Source: an uncultured Bacilli bacterium (lineage in GTDB: Bacteria; Bacillota_I; Bacilli_A; RF39; UBA660). From it: a stretch of DNA of 10,071 nucleotides. The stretch spans positions 1 through 10,071 of the forward strand of contig CANRDR010000049.1 of assembly GCA_947629425.1 (NCBI GenBank). Direction: 5' to 3'. Of this stretch, positions 1 to 6,256 are shown in pieces (within the stretch, counting starts at the first letter, position 1; each line of letters opens with the position of its first letter). A model generated the notes under the pieces. The model saw only the letters and a list, made by a program, of their open reading frames with translations. It was not told where the DNA came from and searched no databases. Position numbers and translations under genes: made by a program.

Positions 1-47
1 AAATCATATGATAATGGAACAAGTTTTTGTTCTTTTAAATTAGACAC
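1..47 (-). CDS. 5' end of an unidentified gene, possibly Rpn/PD-(D/E)XK nuclease family
   Basis: Only the first 15 codons are inside the window; the gene runs off the left edge. The start is a GTG at 47-45 on the minus strand, chosen because a very strong Shine-Dalgarno (AAGGGAGGG, 62-54) lies six bases upstream. The readable peptide is MSNLKEQKLVPLSYD. A PL[ST]YD stretch near the N-terminus is reminiscent of Rpn-type PD-(D/E)XK nuclease/'transposase' proteins, where it is usually followed by a [VM]FK motif, but that part is not visible, so the family is a guess. It lies downstream of spmB in the same orientation, but the hairpin at 130-164 separates them. A TATA-rich stretch at 66-75 could hold a -10 box; no clear -35 was seen. 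Confidence 0.5.
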   Translation of the reverse strand, partial: MSNLKEQKLVPLSYD

Positions 48-129
48 TTTTAACCCTCCCTTCACTATATATATACTAGATTTTTTTGCATTTCCTTTTT
101 TTTCTTTTAATTTTTTCTTAAAAAGTTTA

Positions 130-164
130 AAAAATACTCTAATTTTTATTTTTAGAGTATTTTT
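130..164 (-). terminator. Terminator of the dacB-spmA-spmB operon
   Basis: A perfect 13-bp inverted repeat (130-142 with 152-164, arms built on AATACTCTAA) has a 9-nt loop. On the minus strand it starts 33 bases after the spmB stop and is followed by a T-rich run (TTTTTTAAACTTTTT). The plus-strand side is also T-rich, so it could work in both directions. Otherwise 48-197 shows only AT-rich spacer and the ribosome binding site of the leftmost gene. Confidence 0.8.
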
Positions 165-197
165 ATAATTTAAAAATTAAATTTTTTATATATAAAA

Positions 198-722
198 CTA
201 ATTTCCAAAAAATAAATAAACTATAATAAAACTTGCAATTATACCTACTAAATCTGCAAATAAACCTACTTTTAGAGCGTATCTTGATTTTTTTATACCA
301 ACACTTCCAAAATATAATGTTAGTACATAAAATGTTGTATCAGTTGAACCTTGTATAGTACTAGCAATTCTTCCTATAAAAGAATCTGGTCCAAAATTTG
401 CAAATATATTATTTAATATGGCTAAACTTGCATTACCTGATATAGGCCTAAAAAATGCCATAGATAAAATATCTGTAGATAAAGAAAATTTATTAAGTAT
501 TGGTTTTGTAAAACTAAATATAAATTCTATTAATCCACTACTACTTAATATATTTACTGCAAATATCATTGCAATCATACATGGAAATATTTCTAAACAT
601 ATTTTTAATCCTTCACTAACACCTTTTATAAAAGAAGAATATATATCTATTTTTTTAGAAAAACCATATAATATTATACTTAAAACTATAATCGGTAATA
701 TTATTATACTAAACGTTTCCAT
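198..722 (-). CDS. spmB: Spore maturation protein SpmB
   Basis: An integral membrane protein of the SpmB family (nucleoside-recognition/Gate domain). In B. subtilis SpmA and SpmB are needed for normal spore-core dehydration and heat resistance; the molecular activity is unknown. The 174-residue length is close to the usual size. Visible marks are hydrophobic segments near residues 4-21, 44-62 and 155-172, an RPISGNAS stretch at 92-99 and the family hallmark QGSTDTTFY at 124-132 followed by LYFGSVGI. The ATG at 722 has an AAGGAGA site (733-727). The start overlaps the end of spmA by 14 bases, so the pair is probably translationally coupled. It is the last gene of the dacB-spmA-spmB set and stops at TAG. 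Confidence 0.93.
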   Translation of the reverse strand: METFSIIILPIIVLSIILYGFSKKIDIYSSFIKGVSEGLKICLEIFPCMIAMIFAVNILSSSGLIEFIFSFTKPILNKFSLSTDILSMAFFRPISGNASLAILNNIFANFGPDSFIGRIASTIQGSTDTTFYVLTLYFGSVGIKKSRYALKVGLFADLVGIIASFIIVYLFFGN

Positions 723-1293
723 TCTTTCTCCTTATAATATAATCAAGTATAAGTCCAGCAATACTTGCACATAATGTTGCAATTAAACAAGTTATTATTA
801 TTTCTGTTGGATTTGCACTCTTATAAAGCATACGCATAGAAATTATTGTTGTTGGTATTATTGTTACTCCACTAGTATTTAAAACTAAAAAAGTTATCAT
901 AGCAGGACTTGCAGTATCTTTTTTATCATTTATTTTTTGTAATTCTTTCATCGCTTTTAAACCAAATGGGGTTGCAACACTACCTAATCCTGCCATATTA
1001 ATAGCAATGTTACTTGCAATTAATCCTAATGCCTCATTAGATTTAGGAATTGTTGGAAATAAATGTTTTAATAAAAAACTTAATTTTTTTGCAATCAAAT
1101 TCAAAAGTCCACTATCTTCTGCTATTTTCATCAATCCTGTCCATACTGCAATAAGTGGAAGCATTTCCATCATTAAATTAAGTGCACTTTTGCTACTAGT
1201 AATTATCTCATTATTAATAATATCTATTTTTCCTGTAAAAAAACTAAATGTAATACCTATTATTATAAATACTCCCCATAATATATTAACCAT
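709..1293 (-). CDS. spmA: Spore maturation protein SpmA
   Basis: An integral membrane protein of the SpmA family, the partner of SpmB in spore-core dehydration in B. subtilis. It has 194 residues, about the usual length. The diagnostic stretch NMAGLGSVATPFGLKAM lies at residues 99-115 and NTSGVTIIPTTIIS at 139-152. Hydrophobic segments are near 3-20, 44-57, 130-152 and 165-186. The ATG at 1293 is preceded by AGGTGA (1302-1297); the dacB TAG stop (1303-1301) lies within this ribosome binding site, leaving seven bases between the genes, which points to coupled translation. The 3' end overlaps spmB by 14 bases. Confidence 0.94.
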   Translation of the reverse strand: MVNILWGVFIIIGITFSFFTGKIDIINNEIITSSKSALNLMMEMLPLIAVWTGLMKIAEDSGLLNLIAKKLSFLLKHLFPTIPKSNEALGLIASNIAINMAGLGSVATPFGLKAMKELQKINDKKDTASPAMITFLVLNTSGVTIIPTTIISMRMLYKSANPTEIIITCLIATLCASIAGLILDYIIRRKNGNV

Positions 1294-1300
1294 AAATCAC

Positions 1301-2350
1301 CTAAAATAAATTTTTAAAAAAATTAATTATTTTATTAAAAAAACTTTCTTCTTTATTTGTTTTTTTATCTATTTTTTCATAAATATATATAGTTTTTAAA
1401 GTTTTATTATTTAATTTTATATTATATATTCCTACTATATCAGATATATTAGTATTATATATAATTGGTTCTATTTCTATATTTTTATATTCTTTTTCTG
1501 TTAATGTTAAATATACATCATCTTTAATATAATAATTTTTATTATCTAAATTTAAATTTCTTTTATCTAATACTTTATAACTTTTATATAATTTAAAATA
1601 TTTTTCATATAAATTTTTATGATTAGAAAAATCATTTGGATCATTTAATGTAACTATAGTCAAATTCATATTATCTTTTGTAGCAGTTGTTACTAAAGTA
1701 CGTCTAGCCTTTTCTGTAAATCCAGTTTTACCACCTGTACAATATTCATATGATGATAATAATTTATTTTTATTATGCCATACATAAGTTTTTAAATTAG
1801 TTTTTACAGTTTTAGATTTAGTTCCTACAATAGTTTTAAATGTTTCGTTTTTCATGGCTTCACTCATTAATAGAGCCATATCATAGCTAGTAGATTTATT
1901 ACCTAATCCTGAATTATTTTCTAAACCACTAGAATTTATAAATGTTGTAGAGTTCATTCCAATACTTTTTGCGGTTTCATTCATCAACTCTGCAAAACCA
2001 TCCATAGAGCCTGCTACATATTCTGCTATTTGTATTGCAGCATCGTTTCCACTTCTAAGCATTAAACCATATAATAAATTTTCTAAACTAATTTCTTCTC
2101 CAACTGAAATATATATTCCACTTCCAAATGATTTTAATACACTATCTGTTACTGTAACCATATCTTTAATATTAGAATTATTTAAAGTTACTAAAGTAGT
2201 CATTATTTTAGATATACTTGCAATTAATCTTACATCATATTGATTTTCTTCATATAATACTCTATTAGTATCCATATCCATTACAGTAACGCTTCTTGCA
2301 AATACATTAATAGGAAATAATAATATAATTAATATAATAAACTTTTTCAT
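1301..2350 (-). CDS. dacB: D-alanyl-D-alanine carboxypeptidase (sporulation DacB type)
   Basis: A penicillin-binding serine peptidase that removes the terminal D-Ala from peptidoglycan stem peptides outside the membrane. From the ATG at 2350 it has 349 residues: a signal peptide (MKKF..., about 1-18, ending VFA), SxxK as SISK at 45-48 with nucleophile Ser45, SxN as SGN at 100-102, and KTG at 208-210. The remaining C-terminal part (about 270-349) fits the beta-rich tail of PBP5-like enzymes. A longer frame opens with TTG at 2395, but that TTG lies in a likely -35 box, whereas the ATG at 2350 has AGGTGGG just upstream and gives a clean signal peptide. The order dacB-spmA-spmB matches the B. subtilis sporulation operon, which is why dacB is preferred over dacA or dacF; sequence alone does not separate these paralogues. 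Confidence 0.88.
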   Translation of the reverse strand: MKKFIILIILLFPINVFARSVTVMDMDTNRVLYEENQYDVRLIASISKIMTTLVTLNNSNIKDMVTVTDSVLKSFGSGIYISVGEEISLENLLYGLMLRSGNDAAIQIAEYVAGSMDGFAELMNETAKSIGMNSTTFINSSGLENNSGLGNKSTSYDMALLMSEAMKNETFKTIVGTKSKTVKTNLKTYVWHNKNKLLSSYEYCTGGKTGFTEKARRTLVTTATKDNMNLTIVTLNDPNDFSNHKNLYEKYFKLYKSYKVLDKRNLNLDNKNYYIKDDVYLTLTEKEYKNIEIEPIIYNTNISDIVGIYNIKLNNKTLKTIYIYEKIDKKTNKEESFFNKIINFFKNLF

Positions 2351-2366
2351 AACCCACCTATTTAAG

Positions 2367-2395
2367 AATATGAACTGAAGTTTATTTTTAGTCAA
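2367..2395 (-). promoter_or_regulatory. Candidate promoter for dacB-spmA-spmB
   Basis: On the minus strand TTGACT (2395-2390) and CATATT (2372-2367) are 17 bases apart, a sigma-A-like arrangement. The start would fall near 2360, leaving only about ten bases before the ATG, just enough for the AGGTGGG site. In B. subtilis this operon is driven by sigma-E; the CATATTCT here partly resembles a sigma-E -10, but no convincing sigma-E -35 was found. Confidence 0.4.
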
Positions 2396-2399
2396 ATAA

Positions 2400-2423
2400 A
2401 AAATAGATTTGATTATCTATTTT
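2400..2423 (-). terminator. Terminator of infC-rpmI-rplT
   Basis: An inverted repeat AAAATAGAT/ATCTATTTT (2400-2408 and 2415-2423) with a six-base loop begins one base after the rplT stop and is followed on the minus strand by a T-rich stretch (TTATTTG). It separates rplT from dacB. Confidence 0.7.
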
Positions 2424-2424
2424 A

Positions 2425-2955
2425 TTATTTTAATACATTAATTAATTCATCTTTTTTCATAGTTGTATATCCACTGATACCTTTTTCTTTTGCCATTTCT
2501 TTTAATTCTGCTACAGTTTTTTTAGATAAATCAGTAGATTCTTTTTTTGTGCTTTTTTCTTCTTTAGCAACTTCTACTTCAGCTGGTTTTACTTTTTCTC
2601 CTTTTAAAGCAGATTTTGCAATTGTTACTAAATCAGTAAAAGTTTCTGGATTATCAATAGCAACTTCACTTAACATTTTTCTGTTAACAGTTACTCCTGC
2701 TAAGTTTAATCCATTAATAAATTGTGAATAACTAATATCATTTAATCTACAAGCAGCATTAATTCTTGTAATCCATAACTTTCTAAAGTTTCTTTTATTA
2801 GCCTTTCTATCACGATAAGCATATGTTCCACTATGGAATACTTGTTCTTGTGCTGTTTTAAATAATCTGTGTTTACTTCCAAAATAACCTTTTGCTTGTT
2901 TTAATACTTTTCTTCTTCTGTTTTTTGCAACAGTGCCACCTTTAACTCTTGTCAT
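2425..2955 (-). CDS. rplT: 50S ribosomal protein L20 with C-terminal Rho_N/SAP-like tail
   Basis: Residues 1-119 are a canonical L20 (TRVKGGTV start, AKGYFGSKH at 21-29, FRKLWITRINAA at 57-68, NRKML at 91-95). L20 binds 23S rRNA early in 50S assembly and in Firmicutes represses its own operon through the infC leader. Usual L20 length is about 118-119 residues; this one has 176. The extra part is a Lys/Glu linker (about 120-141) followed by residues 142-176, which include LSKKTVAELKEMAKEKGI and a GYTTMKKDEL stretch, a good match to the small helix-extended-helix fold of the Rho N-terminal/SAP class. The frame is open throughout, so the tail is real coding sequence. The ATG at 2955 follows rpmI by 12 bases with an AAGGGTGAA site (2967-2959). 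The stop is TAA. Confidence 0.95.
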   Translation of the reverse strand: MTRVKGGTVAKNRRRKVLKQAKGYFGSKHRLFKTAQEQVFHSGTYAYRDRKANKRNFRKLWITRINAACRLNDISYSQFINGLNLAGVTVNRKMLSEVAIDNPETFTDLVTIAKSALKGEKVKPAEVEVAKEEKSTKKESTDLSKKTVAELKEMAKEKGISGYTTMKKDELINVLK

Positions 2956-2967
2956 TTCACTTCACCC

Positions 2968-3156
2968 TTAGATGACATTTTTTAATTTGTCAACTGTTCC
3001 TTTCGCTAAATTTCCTTTTTTTCTTCTTTGTCTAACTGCTTTTGCTGTATCTTTAGCAGTTTGATGGTTTCCACCAGATTTTTTATAAGTGATTACACCA
3101 CTTTTATGTTTCTTTAGTACTTTACTACTAGATTTATGTGTCTTTTGTTTTGCCAT
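2968..3156 (-). CDS. rpmI: 50S ribosomal protein L35
   Basis: A small basic protein of the large ribosomal subunit, 62 residues (64-66 is usual). It starts MAKQKTHKSSSKVLKKHKSG and ends with a NLAKGTVDKLK stretch; the KTHKSS start and the basic VRQRRKKGN segment are typical. The ATG at 3156 has AAGGAG (3168-3163). It sits between infC (13 bases upstream) and rplT (12 bases downstream) in the universal infC-rpmI-rplT order, so its expression should follow the L20-controlled leader. Confidence 0.96.
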   Translation of the reverse strand: MAKQKTHKSSSKVLKKHKSGVITYKKSGGNHQTAKDTAKAVRQRRKKGNLAKGTVDKLKNVI

Positions 3157-3169
3157 AAATACTCTCCTT

Positions 3170-3697
3170 CTATTTTTTTGGTGCTAATAACATTGTCATG
3201 TTTCTACCTTCAAGTTTTGGTGCACTTTCTATAGTTGCAATATCGCTTAAAGCATCTGCAAATTTTAAAAGTACATCACGTCCTAATTCAGTATGAGCCA
3301 TTTGACGTCCTTTAAATCTTAAAGTCGCTTTTATTTTATGTCCTTTAGCTAAATAATCAGCGGCATTCTTTCTTCTAGTTTCAAAATCATGAACATCGAT
3401 TGTAACTGAGAATTGATATTCTTTTAATTCTTTGTTATTTTCTCTTTGTTTCTTTTGAGCCTCTTTAAGTTTTTTTTGTTTTTCATAACGGAATCTATTA
3501 TAATCCATTATTTTACCAACTTCATGTCCCGGTGTTGCATTCATTAATACTAAATCCAACCCAGCATAATTCGCTAAAGTCAAAGCATCACTCAACTTTT
3601 TAGTTCCCATTTGTTCTCCGTTAGGACCTATTACCATTAGTTCGTTAACTCTAATTTTATCATTGATCGGTAGATCATCTTTTTTTATATTTGCTAT
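3170..3697 (-). CDS. infC: Translation initiation factor IF-3, ATA start codon
   Basis: IF-3 binds the 30S subunit, prevents premature 50S joining and proofreads the start codon and initiator tRNA. The coding frame clearly extends upstream of the first ATG (3637): the codons before it encode LPINDKIRVNEL, homologous to the conserved IF-3 N-terminus, and an in-frame TAA lies at 3721-3719. Between them there is no ATG, GTG or TTG. The only sensibly placed start is ATA at 3697-3695, seven bases after a strong GGAGGTG (3711-3705), giving 175 residues beginning MANIKKDD. A non-canonical infC start (AUU in E. coli and B. stearothermophilus) is known to let IF-3 limit its own translation; AUA would serve the same role. 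The signature KIMDYNRFRYEKQKK is present (Asn where Gly is common), but the usual KPPVCR before it reads GHEVGK. The C-terminal half ends SAPKLEGRNMTMLLAPKK, typical of the family. Confidence 0.94.
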   Translation of the reverse strand: MANIKKDDLPINDKIRVNELMVIGPNGEQMGTKKLSDALTLANYAGLDLVLMNATPGHEVGKIMDYNRFRYEKQKKLKEAQKKQRENNKELKEYQFSVTIDVHDFETRRKNAADYLAKGHKIKATLRFKGRQMAHTELGRDVLLKFADALSDIATIESAPKLEGRNMTMLLAPKK

Positions 3698-3833
3698 ATT
3701 AAAGCACCTCCATAAAATTTAAAAAGTGAATACACTTGTATCCACTATAAAAACCTTTTAATAATTTTGGCCTTTTACCTATCGCTTTTCGCAATCAGGT
3801 GGATTTGGATACAATCGCTTTCCTTCTTAATTC
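3698..3833 (-). promoter_or_regulatory. L20-type leader (attenuator) of infC-rpmI-rplT
   Basis: The leader of about 135 bases before infC has the layout of the Firmicutes L20 leader. TTGTATCC (3814-3807) can pair over a long distance with GGATACAA (3743-3736). The latter also forms the 5' arm of an intrinsic terminator (3745-3726) followed by Ts, so the two structures are mutually exclusive. Between them lies a local hairpin, CCTGATTGC-GAAAA-GCGATAGG (about 3799-3778), with one bulged G. In the known system L20 binds leader RNA that mimics its 23S rRNA site and favours termination. The match is by architecture and position; no covariance model was run. Confidence 0.85.
3714..3745 (-). terminator. 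Attenuator terminator in the infC leader
   Basis: On the minus strand GTGGATAC (3745-3738), loop AAGT and GTATTCAC (3733-3726) form an 8-bp stem with one G-U pair, followed by TTTTTAAATTTT. Its 5' arm overlaps the segment that can pair with TTGTATCC upstream, so it can form only when that pairing does not. Confidence 0.82.
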
Positions 3834-3839
3834 GTTAAT

Positions 3840-3867
3840 ATTATATCATTTATTTATTTTTTGTCAA
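3840..3867 (-). promoter_or_regulatory. Sigma-A promoter of infC-rpmI-rplT
   Basis: A perfect consensus pair on the minus strand: TTGACA (3867-3862), 16-base spacer, TATAAT (3845-3840), with a start expected near 3833. The -35 box lies inside the last codons of the upstream phosphatidyltransferase gene, and no terminator separates the two, so read-through from fmt-pgsA into the leader is also possible. Confidence 0.88.
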
Positions 3868-4609
3868 CTTTTTTATAATAATTTGGTACTAATTTTTTTA
3901 TTAATGGTTCATCTTTTGTTTTTTCAAAATACTTTTCATCAAATAACCTTTTAATTAATTCTTTATCTTTTTTTAATTCATTTATCTTATTTCTAATAGA
4001 ATTTTTATTTCTCTCTAAATCTAAATCTTTTTTAGAATGTATTGCATAATCAACAGTTGTTATTAATTCTGATACTACTGCTGTTGATTCAAAAGTTGTT
4101 GTTAAAACATCTTTATGTTTAATTATATTTTCAAATATATCTTTTATGAAATTAATATTTAAACTAGATAAAGATGCACTTATTTCTGGAGATAATCCTA
4201 TAATTAATAAACACATCATAGATATTCCCATAATCCATGTTTTTATTTTACCTACATAAGATGATTTACCAACTGATCCTTGTAAAGTACTTTTAATATT
4301 AATACTTGAAATAACTACTTCTAATATTAATGGAATTATCATTACAGGAAACATTGTTGATAAAATAACTAATATTGCAAATGCAAATAATTTATCAGCA
4401 GTCATATCAAGTAAACTTCCAAATATTGTAGAAACATTCCATTTTCTTGCTAAAAATCCATCTATAGCATCTGTTAGTAATAATAAACCCAATATTAATA
4501 TAAACATATTTCCTGATACTAAATTAAATAATATAGGCATAATTATTGTACCTAAAACTCTAGTTAATGTAATACTATTTACAATTATTTTTTTCGCATT
4601 TTTATCCAT
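3854..4609 (-). CDS. pgsA: CDP-alcohol phosphatidyltransferase, probable PgsA
   Basis: A membrane enzyme of phospholipid synthesis, most likely joining CDP-diacylglycerol and glycerol-3-phosphate to phosphatidylglycerophosphate. The full family signature D-x2-DG-x2-AR-x8-G-x3-D-x3-D is present: Asp47, Asp50-Gly51, Ala54-Arg55, Gly64, Asp68 and catalytic Asp72. Hydrophobic segments run through residues 8-46, 72-103 and 121-142. At 251 residues it is longer than the usual PgsA (about 180-200): from about residue 155 on, the tail is hydrophilic and ends rich in Lys/Glu. Head-group specificity cannot be read from the motif, so a related cardiolipin-type synthase is an alternative. ATG at 4609 with GAGGAT just upstream. 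It follows the membrane-anchored hypothetical by 32 bases. Confidence 0.82.
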   Translation of the reverse strand: MDKNAKKIIVNSITLTRVLGTIIMPILFNLVSGNMFILILGLLLLTDAIDGFLARKWNVSTIFGSLLDMTADKLFAFAILVILSTMFPVMIIPLILEVVISSINIKSTLQGSVGKSSYVGKIKTWIMGISMMCLLIIGLSPEISASLSSLNINFIKDIFENIIKHKDVLTTTFESTAVVSELITTVDYAIHSKKDLDLERNKNSIRNKINELKKDKELIKRLFDEKYFEKTKDEPLIKKLVPNYYKKVDKK

Positions 4610-4641
4610 ATTATCCTCTTTTTTATGAACTATTATATCAC

Positions 4642-5274
4642 TTAATTATCAAAATTCAATATATATTCTATATTATTAGAATTTATAATTATTTTTTCTA
4701 TATTATCTTCATTAGCATAAATATTTATTAAATAATCTAAACCATCTATATTAAAATTATATTCATATGTTTTTACTACATCACTATTATTTATAAATGG
4801 TCTTTCTAGTTCTATTAAACCTATAATATTATAAATATCTATTAAAGAACTATCAAAATTAAAATTTGCTATGTTATCTATATCATTACTAACTTCATAT
4901 AAAGTACTTTCATATAACTTTATTTTTTTTATTTCATTATTATTCTCTAAATAACCATTTAGTACTTTATCTTTAATATTACCATTTATTTTATAATTAA
5001 AATTATCTCCATTAATTTCATAACTTATATCATGATTATTTTCTAATAATTTATTTAATTTTAAATTAAAGTTTTCTACTACTTTTGTAGTTGTTGTTGT
5101 AGTAGTTTTTACGTTGTTAGATAAATTGTTTTTTTTCATTCCATTCGCTATAGTTGCTAATATAAAAAGTATTAAAAAGAATAAAAAATATCCACCTAAT
5201 TTAACTAATGCCTTATTTCTAGGATTAGACATAAATTCTTTATAATTATTAAATTTTTCTTTATAATTCTTCAT
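4642..5274 (-). CDS. Single-pass membrane-anchored hypothetical protein
   Basis: Not recognised. The 210 residues comprise a basic N-terminal cytoplasmic stretch (1-25), one transmembrane helix (about 26-45), a short linker with seven consecutive Thr (57-63), then a domain rich in Asn, Ile and Tyr (64-210) whose alternating hydrophobic pattern suggests beta strands. The many Lys before the helix suggest the C-terminal domain faces outward, making it a type II, surface-exposed protein. It overlaps the end of fmt by 14 bases and precedes pgsA, so it is likely cotranscribed and coupled to fmt; only a weak GGGG-containing site lies before its ATG. No catalytic motif is visible. Confidence 0.72.
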   Translation of the reverse strand: MKNYKEKFNNYKEFMSNPRNKALVKLGGYFLFFLILFILATIANGMKKNNLSNNVKTTTTTTTKVVENFNLKLNKLLENNHDISYEINGDNFNYKINGNIKDKVLNGYLENNNEIKKIKLYESTLYEVSNDIDNIANFNFDSSLIDIYNIIGLIELERPFINNSDVVKTYEYNFNIDGLDYLINIYANEDNIEKIIINSNNIEYILNFDN

Positions 5275-6193
5275 TTACTTTAGCCCCAATTAATTTATTT
5301 TTATCTACTCCATTTAAGAAAGATTTGACTAACATTTTATTTTTACCTGATGGAATAAATTCTGTTATTACTACTTCTTTATCTAAAGATCCAATCCCTA
5401 TTCCATCTTTATATATATTATTTATTTTACTTATCTCACCTGATTTATTTTCACAACGAATACTTATTACTTTATACTCTGTATTATTTAATATAAAATA
5501 TGCTCTATTATAAAGTGCTCTTACTTGATTATATATTTCTTTATAAGTTTTATTAAAATCTATTAATTCATCTTTTCTTTTAATAGTATAGGCATATGTT
5601 ACTTTACTTTCATCTTGTTTAATACTTTTTACTTTGTTATTAAATATATCTGGCAAAATTTTTATTAAAAGATTAGCACCTAATTCACTTAATTTAGTGC
5701 TTAATGTATTTATATTATCATTATCTAATATTTTAATACTTTCACTAGTAATAATATCACCACTATCCATTCCTTCATCCATATACATAATAGTTATACC
5801 AGTTTCATCATCACCATTTAAAAGGGCCGCATGTATAGGTGCACCTCCTCTATATTTAGGTAGAAGCGATGCATGTACATTAACACATTTATATTTAGGA
5901 AAATCTAAAATTACTTTTGGAATAATTTGACCATAAGCACAAGTTATAATTATATCAGGATTAACATCTATAATCTTTTGATAATCTTCTCTTATTTTAA
6001 CAGGTGTAAAAACTTCTTTATTATTTTCTTCTGCTAAAACTTTTATAGGACTAGGTGTAAGTATTTTTTTTCTTCCAACAAAAGCATCTGGTTGTGTAAC
6101 TACTAATACTACATTAGTATTTTCAATTAATTTTTTTAAAACTGGTATAGAAAATTCCGGTGTCCCCATAAAAACTACTCTTTTATCTTTCAT
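5261..6193 (-). CDS. fmt: Methionyl-tRNA formyltransferase
   Basis: Transfers the formyl group of 10-formyl-tetrahydrofolate to the amino group of Met-tRNAfMet for initiation. The 310 residues match the family (about 310-315). The N-terminal Rossmann part starts RVVFMGTPEFS; the catalytic core NVHASLLPKYRGGAPI lies at 105-120 with Asn105 and His107, and MDEGMDSGD at 138-146 carries the catalytic Asp143. The C-terminal tRNA-binding domain begins near residue 205. The ATG at 6193 has AGGAGAG (6207-6201). An extended -10 (TGATATACT, 6221-6213) lies just upstream, but the start it implies (near 6206) would cut into the Shine-Dalgarno and its -35 is poor, so the promoter is uncertain. The 3' end overlaps the next gene. 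Confidence 0.96.
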   Translation of the reverse strand: MKDKRVVFMGTPEFSIPVLKKLIENTNVVLVVTQPDAFVGRKKILTPSPIKVLAEENNKEVFTPVKIREDYQKIIDVNPDIIITCAYGQIIPKVILDFPKYKCVNVHASLLPKYRGGAPIHAALLNGDDETGITIMYMDEGMDSGDIITSESIKILDNDNINTLSTKLSELGANLLIKILPDIFNNKVKSIKQDESKVTYAYTIKRKDELIDFNKTYKEIYNQVRALYNRAYFILNNTEYKVISIRCENKSGEISKINNIYKDGIGIGSLDKEVVITEFIPSGKNKMLVKSFLNGVDKNKLIGAKVNEEL

Positions 6194-6230
6194 AAAGTCA
6201 CTCTCCTAATTAAGTATATCATAATAAAAA

Positions 6231-6256
6231 TAAAAAACCTATTATTTATTAGGTTT
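6231..6256 (-). terminator. Terminator of the two-TM hypothetical gene
   Basis: AAACCTA/TAGGTTT (6256-6250 and 6241-6235 on the minus strand) form a 7-bp stem with an 8-base loop that contains the stop codon, followed by TTTTTATTTTT. It separates this gene from fmt. Confidence 0.7.

Noticed and set aside
1007..1309. Plus-strand open frames opposite spmB, spmA, rplT and fmt (for example 418-774, 1007-1309, 2549-2731, 5325-5513, 5634-5930).
   Set aside because: They are antisense to well-supported genes, lack ribosome binding sites and resemble no family; AT-rich genes yield such frames by chance.
2351..2395. Extended dacB start at TTG 2395, adding 15 residues.
   Set aside because: The extension disrupts the signal peptide, has no ribosome binding site and overlaps a likely -35 box; ATG 2350 has AGGTGGG.
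3635..3637. ATG at 3637 as the infC start.
   Set aside because: It would remove the conserved IF-3 N-terminal INDKIRV region and has no ribosome binding site at the right distance, whereas GGAGGTG precedes the ATA at 3697.
5086..5112. GTT/GTA-rich tract as a phase-variable microsatellite.
   Set aside because: It is made of mixed Thr codons (ACT/ACA), three-base units that would not shift frame; it simply encodes the Thr linker.
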